NCBI GenBank assembly: GCA_964568585.1
Contig: CAZMQI010000008.1
Span: 1-64,000 of the forward strand
Length of the DNA: 64,000 nt
Direction of reading: 5' to 3'
Source: RGZA01 sp964568585
Lineage (GTDB): Bacteria; Pseudomonadota; Alphaproteobacteria; UBA9219; RGZA01
Shown: positions 51,395 to 59,992 of the stretch, piece by piece
Numbering within the stretch: the stretch's first letter is position 1
How the letters are laid out: each line of letters opens with the position of its first letter
Translations under genes and position numbers: made by a program
The notes under the pieces: model-generated
Database searches by the model: none
The model's input: only the letters and a program-made list of their open reading frames with translations
Told to the model about the DNA's origin: nothing

Positions 51395-52411
51395 TTATGG
51401 CGCAGGCGATGGTGTCACGGCCACGCGATGTCTGTTTGCCAGGGCGCCTGCATTCAGTTCAACCGTATCTGGCTTTGTGACGCCACTATAAGTGAGGGTG
51501 GAGCCTGCTGATGTAGCGGTAGGGCCTGGATCATCGGTGCGATAAACGTGTGGCGCAACTGTCCGCGCATTCATACTGGGTGCAAACGTCACACTATCTC
51601 CGGGTCCCATCGTAAGTGCGGAATAATCCCATTCCAGTTTACGAACGCCGCCTTCATTTATCGCGCGAACCGGTGCGCCGAATCTTGTAAAATTAGTCAA
51701 CACACCAGTGGTGCGTGGCACAGATGATTCCAAGCGATCGCGTGCTGGTGGTAATGCGGCTATAATTTCAGTGCTTCCATCACGGCGTGCTTCGCGATTT
51801 CCCGGCCTTGCAAACTGTTCGGTTGCAATTCGTTGTTGTGCATCCCCCGCTTTTTGTAATCTTATTTGTTCAGGCGTTTGTACAGGATTGGTTGCTTCAT
51901 TGTGCACTTGAAGTGCGGCATAACCAACACCGGCCGCGCCCAATACAACGGCGCCTTTTTTTCCTTCTCTCAACGCTTGTTGCCAATTTCTTGCCCAATC
52001 TGCTCGCGTACCAATTAATCGTCGCGCTAATGATGGCTGGGTATCTGCTGCTGGAGTAATGGTTGCATTTCCTGCTGGTGCAGCAGGTGCGGGTGCAGCA
52101 GGTGCGGGTGCAGCAGGTGCAGCAGGTGCGGGTGCAGCAGGTGCAGGCGCGGCTGGTGCTGCAGGCGCGGCTGGTACTGCTTCTGGTGCTACGGGTTTGG
52201 GCGGACTCCACCAATTGCGAACACTTTGTACAAACCCACGTCCGGCATTGGTGCCAGTTGCTGCTACAACGTCGTCTGCAACAACGCCAGCTGCTGCTGG
52301 TGCAGCTCGTGGTGCTGCAGCGGTTTCAGCTTCAGGTGCGGTTCTTCCCAGCGCAGCAGCGGCGCGCGTTAAAAGTGCTCTTATTACACTCGGTGCTTGT
52401 TCGGCTCCCAT
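51395..52411 (-). CDS. unknown Ala/Pro-rich protein between two dotA paralogues
   Basis: 338 residues of unknown family. An N-terminal helical part (1-25) and an Ala-rich stretch lead into APAAP pentad repeats (about 75-115). A polar region follows with one hydrophobic helix GAVVLGAAGVGYAALQV (about 152-168), then a beta-rich C-terminal 130 residues (FTRFGAPVRAINEGGVRKLEWDYSALTMGPGDSV). There is no signal peptide. The start has a GGAG site 8 bases upstream. Its place between two DotA/TraY genes makes it a candidate substrate or accessory of the secretion system, by position only. Confidence 0.6.
   Translation of the reverse strand: MGAEQAPSVIRALLTRAAAALGRTAPEAETAAAPRAAPAAAGVVADDVVAATGTNAGRGFVQSVRNWWSPPKPVAPEAVPAAPAAPAAPAPAAPAPAAPAAPAPAAPAPAAPAGNATITPAADTQPSLARRLIGTRADWARNWQQALREGKKGAVVLGAAGVGYAALQVHNEATNPVQTPEQIRLQKAGDAQQRIATEQFARPGNREARRDGSTEIIAALPPARDRLESSVPRTTGVLTNFTRFGAPVRAINEGGVRKLEWDYSALTMGPGDSVTFAPSMNARTVAPHVYRTDDPGPTATSAGSTLTYSGVTKPDTVELNAGALANRHRVAVTPSPAP
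52073..52180. repeat. 15-bp coding repeat (APAAP pentads)
   Basis: Imperfect tandem copies of GCAGCAGGTGCGGGT and 9-bp half units, read on the minus strand as alternating Ala-Pro pentads. The repeats leave long open frames on the other strand too, which are artefacts of the low complexity. Confidence 0.85.
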
Positions 52412-52612
52412 ATCGCATACTCCAAATATCTTTATATATATGCATTATACATAACAAATTGCTGTTAAGCATGAGTTAATCAAATTCCTAATAGTTTCTG
52501 AATGATATTAAAATAAGCCAATGAAAATATGAGTTTATAAATTAACCAAGATAATAAACCACTTTTTAGACAATAAAGACTTACTCTTCTGTGATTATTC
52601 AGGAGAATAGTA

Positions 52613-53197
52613 GTGGCTGGTTTTTGGGGCGCATTGGGCGGCAGTTTTGTTGGCGGCCTTCTTACACTGCCTGTGTACGCAGTTGGTAGGGCTGTGGGCA
52701 TCGATATCAATCCAGAATTAACTAAAGCCATCAAGAGCGGAAAAATTGCCGAAATGGTCACTGAAGGTGCGGCGATGGTGTTGACCGGCGCGCTTGCTGC
52801 TGCGCCAATCGTGTTAACCGGCGCCGCGCTATTATCTCCCCCGGGATTGATTGCCTTGGCTGCTGGTGCAGCCATCGCCTATGTGGCGGGTGATTCAATC
52901 AGGCAGGCCGCGCATTTCGTAAAAGGTGCGGTTCAAGAAGTTGCCGCTGAAATTTCTGCACCTGCTGCTCCCGTAGGCCCATCAAGTAATGTTCCTGCGC
53001 GTGCTCCAACGCCGGATGTTGGACCTCAATCATCACTCGACAATACGGTAAGGCCCTATCCTGCGGCAGCAGCTACAGTTAATTTAGCAGAAGTTACCCC
53101 GCCAGTGGCAGCACCAGAAACAACGCAGCCAGCTCCTGTTAGAACTGCAGAAGCAACGCCAGCAAAACCATTAAACGCCCCAGCCGCTAGCGTATAA
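52613..53197 (+). CDS. unknown Ala-rich membrane-like protein, GTG start
   Basis: 194 residues starting at GTG 52613 with AGGAGA at 52601-52606. N-terminus GFWGALGGSFVGGLLTLPVYA and a second hydrophobic hairpin (about 60-105) are Gly/Ala-rich and may span or insert into a membrane. The last 85 residues are Ala/Pro/Thr-rich and unstructured. Not recognised. Transcribed divergently from the neighbouring Ala/Pro-rich gene across an AT-rich 200-bp region, and ended by a bidirectional terminator. Possible secreted or accessory protein of the Dot-like system (positional inference). Confidence 0.65.
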   Translation: MAGFWGALGGSFVGGLLTLPVYAVGRAVGIDINPELTKAIKSGKIAEMVTEGAAMVLTGALAAAPIVLTGAALLSPPGLIALAAGAAIAYVAGDSIRQAAHFVKGAVQEVAAEISAPAAPVGPSSNVPARAPTPDVGPQSSLDNTVRPYPAAAATVNLAEVTPPVAAPETTQPAPVRTAEATPAKPLNAPAASV

Positions 53198-53231
53198 TCA
53201 TCCCAGCGTATAGTCATCATGGCATAGAACT

Positions 53232-53261
53232 AAAAAAGCCGGGATTTCTCCCGGCTTTTTT
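53232..53261. terminator. bidirectional intrinsic terminator
   Basis: AAAAAAGCCGGGA pairs with TCCCGGCTTTTTT around a TTTC loop. It separates the plus-strand 194-residue gene from the end of the second DotA-like gene on the minus strand. Confidence 0.9.
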
Positions 53262-53285
53262 ATTGAGCTTTTATTATTAAGTACG

Positions 53286-55970
53286 CTATGCCTTTGGCAG
53301 TTTCATATCAGCTAGGCGTAATTGAATTTGATTAATCTCGCCGCCATTTGCAGGGATTGCAGGTTGTGCAATGCCTGTTGGCAATGGAATATTTGCAGTT
53401 CTGCCAAGGGTAGCCAATCGTCCCACATTCGTATGCAATTGTTGTTCAAGTGCAGCTTTTCTTCCTGGGTCGGTGGTTAATTGATACTCCGCTGCGTCAC
53501 GAGCAATTTCACCTTGAAGGCTATCTGCTTCGCGTTCGCGTGACGCAAGTTGATCTTCAGTACGGGCAATCGCACTTGGCGCTGCGTTGGTGATAATCAT
53601 CGCGCCGGGTTGATCCATGGATGTGCCTTGGCGCTGCTGATATCCTTGGGCCGCCAGATTTTGATTTTTGTCTTGCGTGCCGCTGCGTTGGCTTGCCTGC
53701 TGTGCGTTTTGCTGGTCCCTTGAAGATTTGCTAGCCTGAAGTTTCTTGGAAATTGCTTCAAGCGGTGCGCCGACTACTGATTGTGGAATGCCCTTAAACT
53801 GACCCAATGCCGACTGACCGCCAATCGCCGTTGCAATTCCCATAAAGTTTTGATGATCATCATAGCTTTCTTCCTTCGCACTTGCATTCATCCAGCCAAG
53901 GGCGTGTTTAGGAATGTGCTCAATCATTTTGAATGATGTGTTAGCCGCCACATAAATCAGGCCAACATATACCACGCTGTACACCAGCTTTTGAACAAAC
54001 TTCATACCGCTGTTTTCATAAAGGCCAATACCGCTGGTCGCTTCATAGAACATAGCGTTCAGGAATTTTGCGGCGACATAGAACATCATCATCGCGGCAA
54101 TCAAACCGAATACGCACAATATCGGGCGTAAGAAAATCTGGAAGATTGAAATAAATGCTGAGCGGGTATTGGGTCCGGCAAATCCTTCACCATTTGGCGT
54201 CAAGAAGCCGAGCGCCATGAAGGGGACGACAATCATCGCTTCAATCAAACTGCCAATCCACGTCATGATGGAGAAGAAGAAGCGTGTGAACGGGAATAAG
54301 GGTACGATGAATGCTAAAATCACGCCGGCAAGCAAGAACAATGATGAAATCATCATGATGACAGCTGTGGCTGCCGTGGATAAGCCTGCGGCAACTCCGC
54401 CAATACCAGGAATAAAGCTTAAAAGGCCACCCGCAGCTGTTGTAAGCATTGCGATGCCAAGGTAATCAAGCGCGAGGCGTATTTTCTTGTGGCCAAGTGC
54501 TGCGATTTCACCAAATGGATTGGTCGTGCCGCCCAAATCACCGAAAGCTTTTTGTGGGTCATTCGTCCATAGCCCGATGGCCGCTGCACCGCTGTCAAGA
54601 TAGCCAAGCAATTTATCAATGGTCAGGCCGCCGACCGACGTTGCATATTTTACAAAACTGTTCAGGTCATTGTGCTCTCTTACAACAGATTGTTCGAGCC
54701 CAACACTGGGCCCAGTGGATGCATCCTGCGTACGAATGGATTGTTCATAGGCTTTGATAAATTGAGTATAATCCTTGCATGGGCCAGCTGTTTTTTCCGC
54801 GCAAACTACATCCATATTGGGTCCGGATACTTCCGGAATGTTCAAGCCCCCGGTTGTAACTTGCCCTTGCGCTCTGGCAATTGCCAAGAACCATGTGCCT
54901 GCAGATGTCCAGCCACGGGTATTCGCAGCGTTTTGTACGGCATTTAAAATATCGGAGAGCGCACTCTTGGCAACGGATGAATTTTTCAACGCGCTTGTCA
55001 GTGATGTTTGATAATTCTGAACAATCGTATCAAATGCAGACGTATCAACGGTTGGTTTTTCACGCGCATCTCTTTTGAATGAGTCTGCTATTTTGATGGC
55101 TTCTTGCATAATCTGGCCATCGGCTTGATTGAACTGATCATTGTTAATTCTTGTCAGCTCAATCATTCGCTGGGCTTCGGTAGTGCCTGTGACAATCCTT
55201 GGCATTTTAAATGAAACTTCACCGCATACATTGTCATACATGCGGCTTTTGAAAACGACTTTTGGAAAATTACCAGTTGTTTCCGTTATTTTTGTAACCA
55301 TCTCTTTGGGGTTTTCAGATTCCATCGCATAAAAGTTCGTCAAGCGTTGGCATACATATGTTTTAAGCAAAGCTTCTGAAATACCAAGAATACGTGGTGC
55401 AATCGCATCCGACAGGGTTTGGTTTTCTGTCAATTTCTCTACGAAGACTTTCCATCCCTGGCTGGCAAGTCCCGACCCCCATTTGGCTATTTGTAAAACG
55501 ATGTATTGGCCGGAATTCAAACCTGTATCAAGTGGAACGAGTAATCCTATTGCAATGACCAACCGTATTGGCGCCCAAAGCTTATTTGCATTTTTTCCGC
55601 CCACCTGTCCGGTCTGTGCGGATTCCGCAGTCATCTGAATCAGTTCATAAAGCAGCTTGATCGAAGCAACGATAAGCAACGCGTTGCTGAAGAAGCCCAT
55701 CATCCCACGCAATGCGGCCATGACTGCGGTTGGCCGTTCAACGACTTCCTTGCCGTCTTTTACATAGGTAACGCTGTTGTCATTTCCATTTTCAGTACCT
55801 TCGAAAAGGAAGCTGATGATGCGGCAACCCCAATCAAGATTTCCAAGGCAATCGAACATGCCATCACGTGGACCTCTCGGCCCATATTCGGCAGCTTGTG
55901 CATGTAAGGGGGCGAGGCTGAGCATCGCCAGAAACAAGAACGGTAGTAATTTAGAAAAGAGGCTTTTCAT
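53286..55970 (-). CDS. DotA/TraY family type IVB secretion membrane protein, paralogue 2
   Basis: 894 residues. A clear signal peptide (FLFLAMLSLAPLHAQA) precedes a Cys-containing periplasmic region, then the family blocks NALLIVASIKLLYELI, GGKNANKLWAPIRLVIA and QYIVLQIAKWGSG. A long periplasmic part (190-490) with Cys pairs follows. The second membrane cluster has FTRFFFSIMTWIGSLIEAM and LTPNGEGFAG. The C-terminal 170 residues are Gln/Ala-rich and coiled-coil-like rather than Pro-rich as in paralogue 1. The two share all core blocks, so they arose by duplication and may work together or in alternative complexes. Confidence 0.82.
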   Translation of the reverse strand: MKSLFSKLLPFLFLAMLSLAPLHAQAAEYGPRGPRDGMFDCLGNLDWGCRIISFLFEGTENGNDNSVTYVKDGKEVVERPTAVMAALRGMMGFFSNALLIVASIKLLYELIQMTAESAQTGQVGGKNANKLWAPIRLVIAIGLLVPLDTGLNSGQYIVLQIAKWGSGLASQGWKVFVEKLTENQTLSDAIAPRILGISEALLKTYVCQRLTNFYAMESENPKEMVTKITETTGNFPKVVFKSRMYDNVCGEVSFKMPRIVTGTTEAQRMIELTRINNDQFNQADGQIMQEAIKIADSFKRDAREKPTVDTSAFDTIVQNYQTSLTSALKNSSVAKSALSDILNAVQNAANTRGWTSAGTWFLAIARAQGQVTTGGLNIPEVSGPNMDVVCAEKTAGPCKDYTQFIKAYEQSIRTQDASTGPSVGLEQSVVREHNDLNSFVKYATSVGGLTIDKLLGYLDSGAAAIGLWTNDPQKAFGDLGGTTNPFGEIAALGHKKIRLALDYLGIAMLTTAAGGLLSFIPGIGGVAAGLSTAATAVIMMISSLFLLAGVILAFIVPLFPFTRFFFSIMTWIGSLIEAMIVVPFMALGFLTPNGEGFAGPNTRSAFISIFQIFLRPILCVFGLIAAMMMFYVAAKFLNAMFYEATSGIGLYENSGMKFVQKLVYSVVYVGLIYVAANTSFKMIEHIPKHALGWMNASAKEESYDDHQNFMGIATAIGGQSALGQFKGIPQSVVGAPLEAISKKLQASKSSRDQQNAQQASQRSGTQDKNQNLAAQGYQQRQGTSMDQPGAMIITNAAPSAIARTEDQLASREREADSLQGEIARDAAEYQLTTDPGRKAALEQQLHTNVGRLATLGRTANIPLPTGIAQPAIPANGGEINQIQLRLADMKLPKA

Positions 55971-56225
55971 ACCCTTATAGTACCACGCAAGTTTTGAAAG
56001 TATTCCCGTATACCGACAGTATAAGGTTAATTATTAACAGTATGGTTAACAAAACGTAACGCTGAATAATATGAAGCTGGTGATAACTCAGGCGGACAGG
56101 GACATGGGTGGCAGAAGCTATAATCTTCTAAATACCTATAGCGCAATGGAAATTAGACAATAATATAAGCGCCCAGACTTTGTACACGACTTCGCTTCAG
56201 CATAAACCCATCAGGCGCACCATAT

Positions 56226-58889
56226 ATGAAAACCTTAACGGATATTCGCACCACCTTTTTAGATACCTTTAAGAGTGCTGGTCACACGGTCGTGGAATCG
56301 AGCCCGCTGGTGCCGCGCAATGATCCAACCTTGATGTTCACCAATTCCGGCATGGTGCAATTCAAAAACATTTTTACTGGCGCAGAAACGCGTCCTTATA
56401 CGCGCGCCACCACGGCGCAAAAATGTGTGAGAGCTGGCGGCAAGCATAATGATTTAGAAAATGTGGGTTACACCGCGCGCCATCACACCTTCTTTGAAAT
56501 GCTTGGCAATTTTTCATTCGGCGATTATTTCAAAGATACTGCGATTGAACTCGCTTGGAATCTCATTACCAAAGAATATGGCCTGCCGAAAGAAAAACTG
56601 TTGGTTACCGTATTCGCGGATGATGACCAAGCAGCTGGCTATTGGAAAAAAATCGCTGGGCTATCCGAAGATAAAATCATTCGCATTCCGACATCTGATA
56701 ATTTCTGGCAAATGGGTGATACAGGCCCATGTGGCCCATGCTCTGAAATTTTTTATGATCACGGGCCAAAAGTTGCTGGCGGCCCCCCGGGCAGTGCAGA
56801 TCAAGATGGTGATCGCTTCATCGAAATCTGGAATTTGGTGTTCATGCAATATGAGCAATTAGAACCAGGGAAGCGCATTCCGCTTCCTAAACCATCCATC
56901 GATACCGGCATGGGGTTGGAGCGTTTAGCTGCAGTATTGCAAGGCGTTCATTCGAATTATGAAACCGATTTATTTATGGCGCTTATTAACCTGTCATCCG
57001 ATTTGACGAAGGTGAAGCCTGATGGTGCAGCGCTTGCATCCCACCGCGTGATTGCCGACCATTTACGCGCATCTTCGTTCCTTATTGCAGATGGTGTTAT
57101 GCCGGGTAATGAAGGCCGCGGCTATGTGCTGCGCCGTATCATGCGCCGTGCGATGCGCCACGCGCATATTCTGGGTGCGAAGGAACCATTACTGCATCGC
57201 CTGCTGCCCGAACTTGTGAAATTAATGGGCGCGGCATATCCCGAACTCATTCGTGCACAGCCACTGATTTCCGAAACATTGAAACTGGAAGAAACGCGCT
57301 TCAAGCAAACGCTGGATCGTGGTTTGAAATTATTGGACGAAGAAACGACAAAACTGTCCGGCAAACCACTTGCGGGTGATGTTGCATTCAAGCTGTATGA
57401 TACCTACGGTTTCCCGCTCGATTTAACGCAGGACGTTTTGCGCGGCAAAGGGATGACGGTAGATACCGATGGTTTTACGGCGGCCATGGAACGCCAAAAA
57501 GCCGAAGCACGCAAAAGCTGGTCAGGTTCAGGTGATGCTGCGACATCGCGCATCTGGTTTGAATTGCGTGAAGAAGTGGGCGCAACCGAATTCCTAGGCT
57601 ATTCCACCGAAAAGGCTGAAGGCCAGGTCAGAGCATTGGTCGTGGATGGAAAGAAAGCGCAAAGCGCAGCACAAGGCCAGAAGGTTTCGGTTATCATTAA
57701 TCAAACACCGTTCTATGGCGAGTCCGGCGGGCAGGTGGGTGATACAGGAGCGATGACGTTTAGCGATAGCTTGGTCATCCGCATTGATGATACCAAGAAA
57801 GAAGCTGGCGATGTCATCGTGCATCACGGCGTAGTTGAAAAAGGCGCCGTTAAAATCGGCGATGGTTTAAACCTTATCGTCAATCATGCGCGCCGCTCTG
57901 CCATCCGCGCTAATCACTCCGCAACCCATTTGATGCATGAAGCATTGCGCCGTGTGCTTGGCGAACATGTCAGCCAGAAGGGTTCACAAGTCACCCCTGA
58001 CCGTTTGCGCTTCGACTTCAGCCATTCCGTGAGCATGAGCGCCGAACAGCGCAAAGCCGTGGAAGACATGGTCAATGACCGCATTCGCGCCAATGAAGAA
58101 GTGATTACGCGCATCCTTACACCTGATGAAGCGATGAAAGAAGGCGCCATGGCTTTGTTCGGCGAAAAATATGATGATGAAGTGCGCGTGCTCAGCATGG
58201 GCGGTTTTGAAGAAGGCAAAACCAAGCAATTCTCCATGGAACTATGCGGTGGTACCCACGTGAAACGCACGGGTGATATTGGCCTTTTCAAGATTGTTAG
58301 CGAAAGCGCAGTCGCTGCTGGCATTCGCCGCGCGGAAGCGGTGACGGGCCAAGGCGCGCTTGCATATTACAATGAACAGGAACGTATAGTTCAGCAATCC
58401 GCAGAAGTCTTGCGTGTCAACGCAGGCGAAGTTGCAACGCGTATTGCGGCATTGGTTGAAGACTATAAGAAAATTGAAAAAGAATTATCAAACGTCAAGC
58501 GCCAAGCATTAATTGGCGGGTCGGGCGCAGCACAAGATGCCGGCAAGAAAATCGGCAATGTCACTTTTATTTCGCGTATCATGAATGATGTGGAAGCAAA
58601 GGAACTGAAACCGATTGCCGACGCGATGAAGCAAAACCAAAAAGAAAAAGGCGTAATCGTTCTGCTGTCATCGTCCGACGGAAAAGTTTCACTGCTGGTT
58701 GGCGTGACTGCAGATTTATCAGCAAAAGTCAGCGCGGTGGATTTGGTGAAGCTCGGCGCGGAAGCATTGGGCGGCAAGGGTGGCGGTGGGCGTCCCGATA
58801 TGGCGCAGGCTGGCGGCAATGACCCAAGTAAGATGGATGCAGCTATTGCTACAATAGAAGATGCGGTTAAAAAACTTAGTGCGGCATAA
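56226..58889 (+). CDS. alaS: alanyl-tRNA synthetase
   Basis: Class II synthetase with editing. 887 residues: N-terminal aminoacylation domain with NDPTLMFTNSGMVQFKN, an editing domain with HSATH (564-568) and CGGTH (674-678) zinc motifs, and a C-terminal DHHA1 domain with GGKGGGGRPDMAQAGG. Length and motifs are normal. It starts at ATG 56226 downstream of a 255-bp region in which I see no further feature. An ABC export operon follows 20 bp after its stop. Confidence 0.97.
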   Translation: MKTLTDIRTTFLDTFKSAGHTVVESSPLVPRNDPTLMFTNSGMVQFKNIFTGAETRPYTRATTAQKCVRAGGKHNDLENVGYTARHHTFFEMLGNFSFGDYFKDTAIELAWNLITKEYGLPKEKLLVTVFADDDQAAGYWKKIAGLSEDKIIRIPTSDNFWQMGDTGPCGPCSEIFYDHGPKVAGGPPGSADQDGDRFIEIWNLVFMQYEQLEPGKRIPLPKPSIDTGMGLERLAAVLQGVHSNYETDLFMALINLSSDLTKVKPDGAALASHRVIADHLRASSFLIADGVMPGNEGRGYVLRRIMRRAMRHAHILGAKEPLLHRLLPELVKLMGAAYPELIRAQPLISETLKLEETRFKQTLDRGLKLLDEETTKLSGKPLAGDVAFKLYDTYGFPLDLTQDVLRGKGMTVDTDGFTAAMERQKAEARKSWSGSGDAATSRIWFELREEVGATEFLGYSTEKAEGQVRALVVDGKKAQSAAQGQKVSVIINQTPFYGESGGQVGDTGAMTFSDSLVIRIDDTKKEAGDVIVHHGVVEKGAVKIGDGLNLIVNHARRSAIRANHSATHLMHEALRRVLGEHVSQKGSQVTPDRLRFDFSHSVSMSAEQRKAVEDMVNDRIRANEEVITRILTPDEAMKEGAMALFGEKYDDEVRVLSMGGFEEGKTKQFSMELCGGTHVKRTGDIGLFKIVSESAVAAGIRRAEAVTGQGALAYYNEQERIVQQSAEVLRVNAGEVATRIAALVEDYKKIEKELSNVKRQALIGGSGAAQDAGKKIGNVTFISRIMNDVEAKELKPIADAMKQNQKEKGVIVLLSSSDGKVSLLVGVTADLSAKVSAVDLVKLGAEALGGKGGGGRPDMAQAGGNDPSKMDAAIATIEDAVKKLSAA

Positions 58890-58909
58890 ACAACATATAT
58901 AGTGAGATC

Positions 58910-59992
58910 ATGAAAGCCCCATCGATTAAGCAAGTTGGTTTACTTTTAGTCGTCATCGGCTTATTCGCGTTTTTTATCATCAAAAGCCAGTTGCCTGAAG
59001 TAGTTGAAATTATCAAGCCCAGCAAAGGCAAAGCGATTGAGGCGGTTTACGCAACCGGTATCGTTGATGCCGTCGATGTGGCACGTGTTGGCGCGCAGGC
59101 CGCAGGCCGCATCGTAAAGGTGTTGGCGGATGTCGGCGATGAGGTTAAGCAAGGCCAGGCACTTGCCATGATGGATGATGAAAAGGGCCTTCAGCGCAAA
59201 AAGGATGCAGATGCACGATTACACCTTGCCGAGCAAGAACTGCAACGTCAGGCCACGTTATTAAAACGCGGCTTTGCAACCCAGCAAACAGTACAAAAAG
59301 CCGATACAGAACTACAGCAAGCCAAAGCCGCGGCAGACGGTATAGAGAAGGATATCCGCGATATGGCCATTCTTGCGCCGATAGATGGCACGATTATCAA
59401 GCGTGACGTCGATCCTGGCCAAAGCGTTCCTGCGAATACAGCGCTGTTCAATATATCATCTATTAAAAAACTCCGCATCGTATCCGATGTTGATGAGCGT
59501 GATATCCCGCGCGTAAAAATTGGCACACGTATTGCTGCAAAAAGCGAAGCGTTCATTGGCGATGTATTTGAAAGCAAGGTCGATGTCATTCGTCCGGTTG
59601 GCGACAGCGCCACGCGTACGTACCGTGTGGATTCCTATTTGCCGGATAATACGAAGCTCATGGCGGGAATGACCGTCGATGTGAATATTGTCCTAGACGA
59701 GCGCGATGATGCGATATTGGTTCCGGCTGGCGCGGTGGTGCGAGAAAAACCCCAGGGCGGCGAACTTGGTAACGCCTATTTATGGGTAGTGCGTGATGGT
59801 AATTTGGCTCGCCAACCAGTGGATGTGGGCGCGGTATCCCCTGATAAAGCAGAGATTAAAAAAGGCATTGATGAGAATGACCAGATTGCTATCCGCCCTG
59901 ATAAAAAATGGAAAGATGGCAAGCGGGTCATGACCACCGAAGCTGCCGCTGAGCAGAAAAAACTAAACGTCTTTGATCCACCCACACCATAA
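58910..59992 (+). CDS. HlyD/MacA-type periplasmic adaptor of an ABC exporter
   Basis: Membrane fusion protein, 360 residues. One N-terminal membrane helix (8-27), lipoyl/barrel halves (GRIVKVLADVGDEVKQGQ and DGTIIKRDVDPGQSVPANT), a helical hairpin in between, and a beta-barrel region. It directly precedes a FtsX-type permease (1-bp overlap, TAATG) and an ATPase, so it is the adaptor of a tripartite-like efflux system. Exported substrate unknown; no outer-membrane TolC gene is nearby. Confidence 0.85.
   Translation: MKAPSIKQVGLLLVVIGLFAFFIIKSQLPEVVEIIKPSKGKAIEAVYATGIVDAVDVARVGAQAAGRIVKVLADVGDEVKQGQALAMMDDEKGLQRKKDADARLHLAEQELQRQATLLKRGFATQQTVQKADTELQQAKAAADGIEKDIRDMAILAPIDGTIIKRDVDPGQSVPANTALFNISSIKKLRIVSDVDERDIPRVKIGTRIAAKSEAFIGDVFESKVDVIRPVGDSATRTYRVDSYLPDNTKLMAGMTVDVNIVLDERDDAILVPAGAVVREKPQGGELGNAYLWVVRDGNLARQPVDVGAVSPDKAEIKKGIDENDQIAIRPDKKWKDGKRVMTTEAAAEQKKLNVFDPPTP

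Noticed and set aside
52059..52454. Open frame of 131 residues on the plus strand, Gly/Ala-rich
   Set aside because: It is the complement of the APAAP repeat region of the minus-strand gene; low-complexity GCN repeats keep several frames open and there is no ribosome site.
52480..52875. 131-residue minus-strand open frame overlapping the GTG-start gene
   Set aside because: The plus-strand frame has an AGGAGA site and a terminator; this one crosses the AT-rich control region and has neither.
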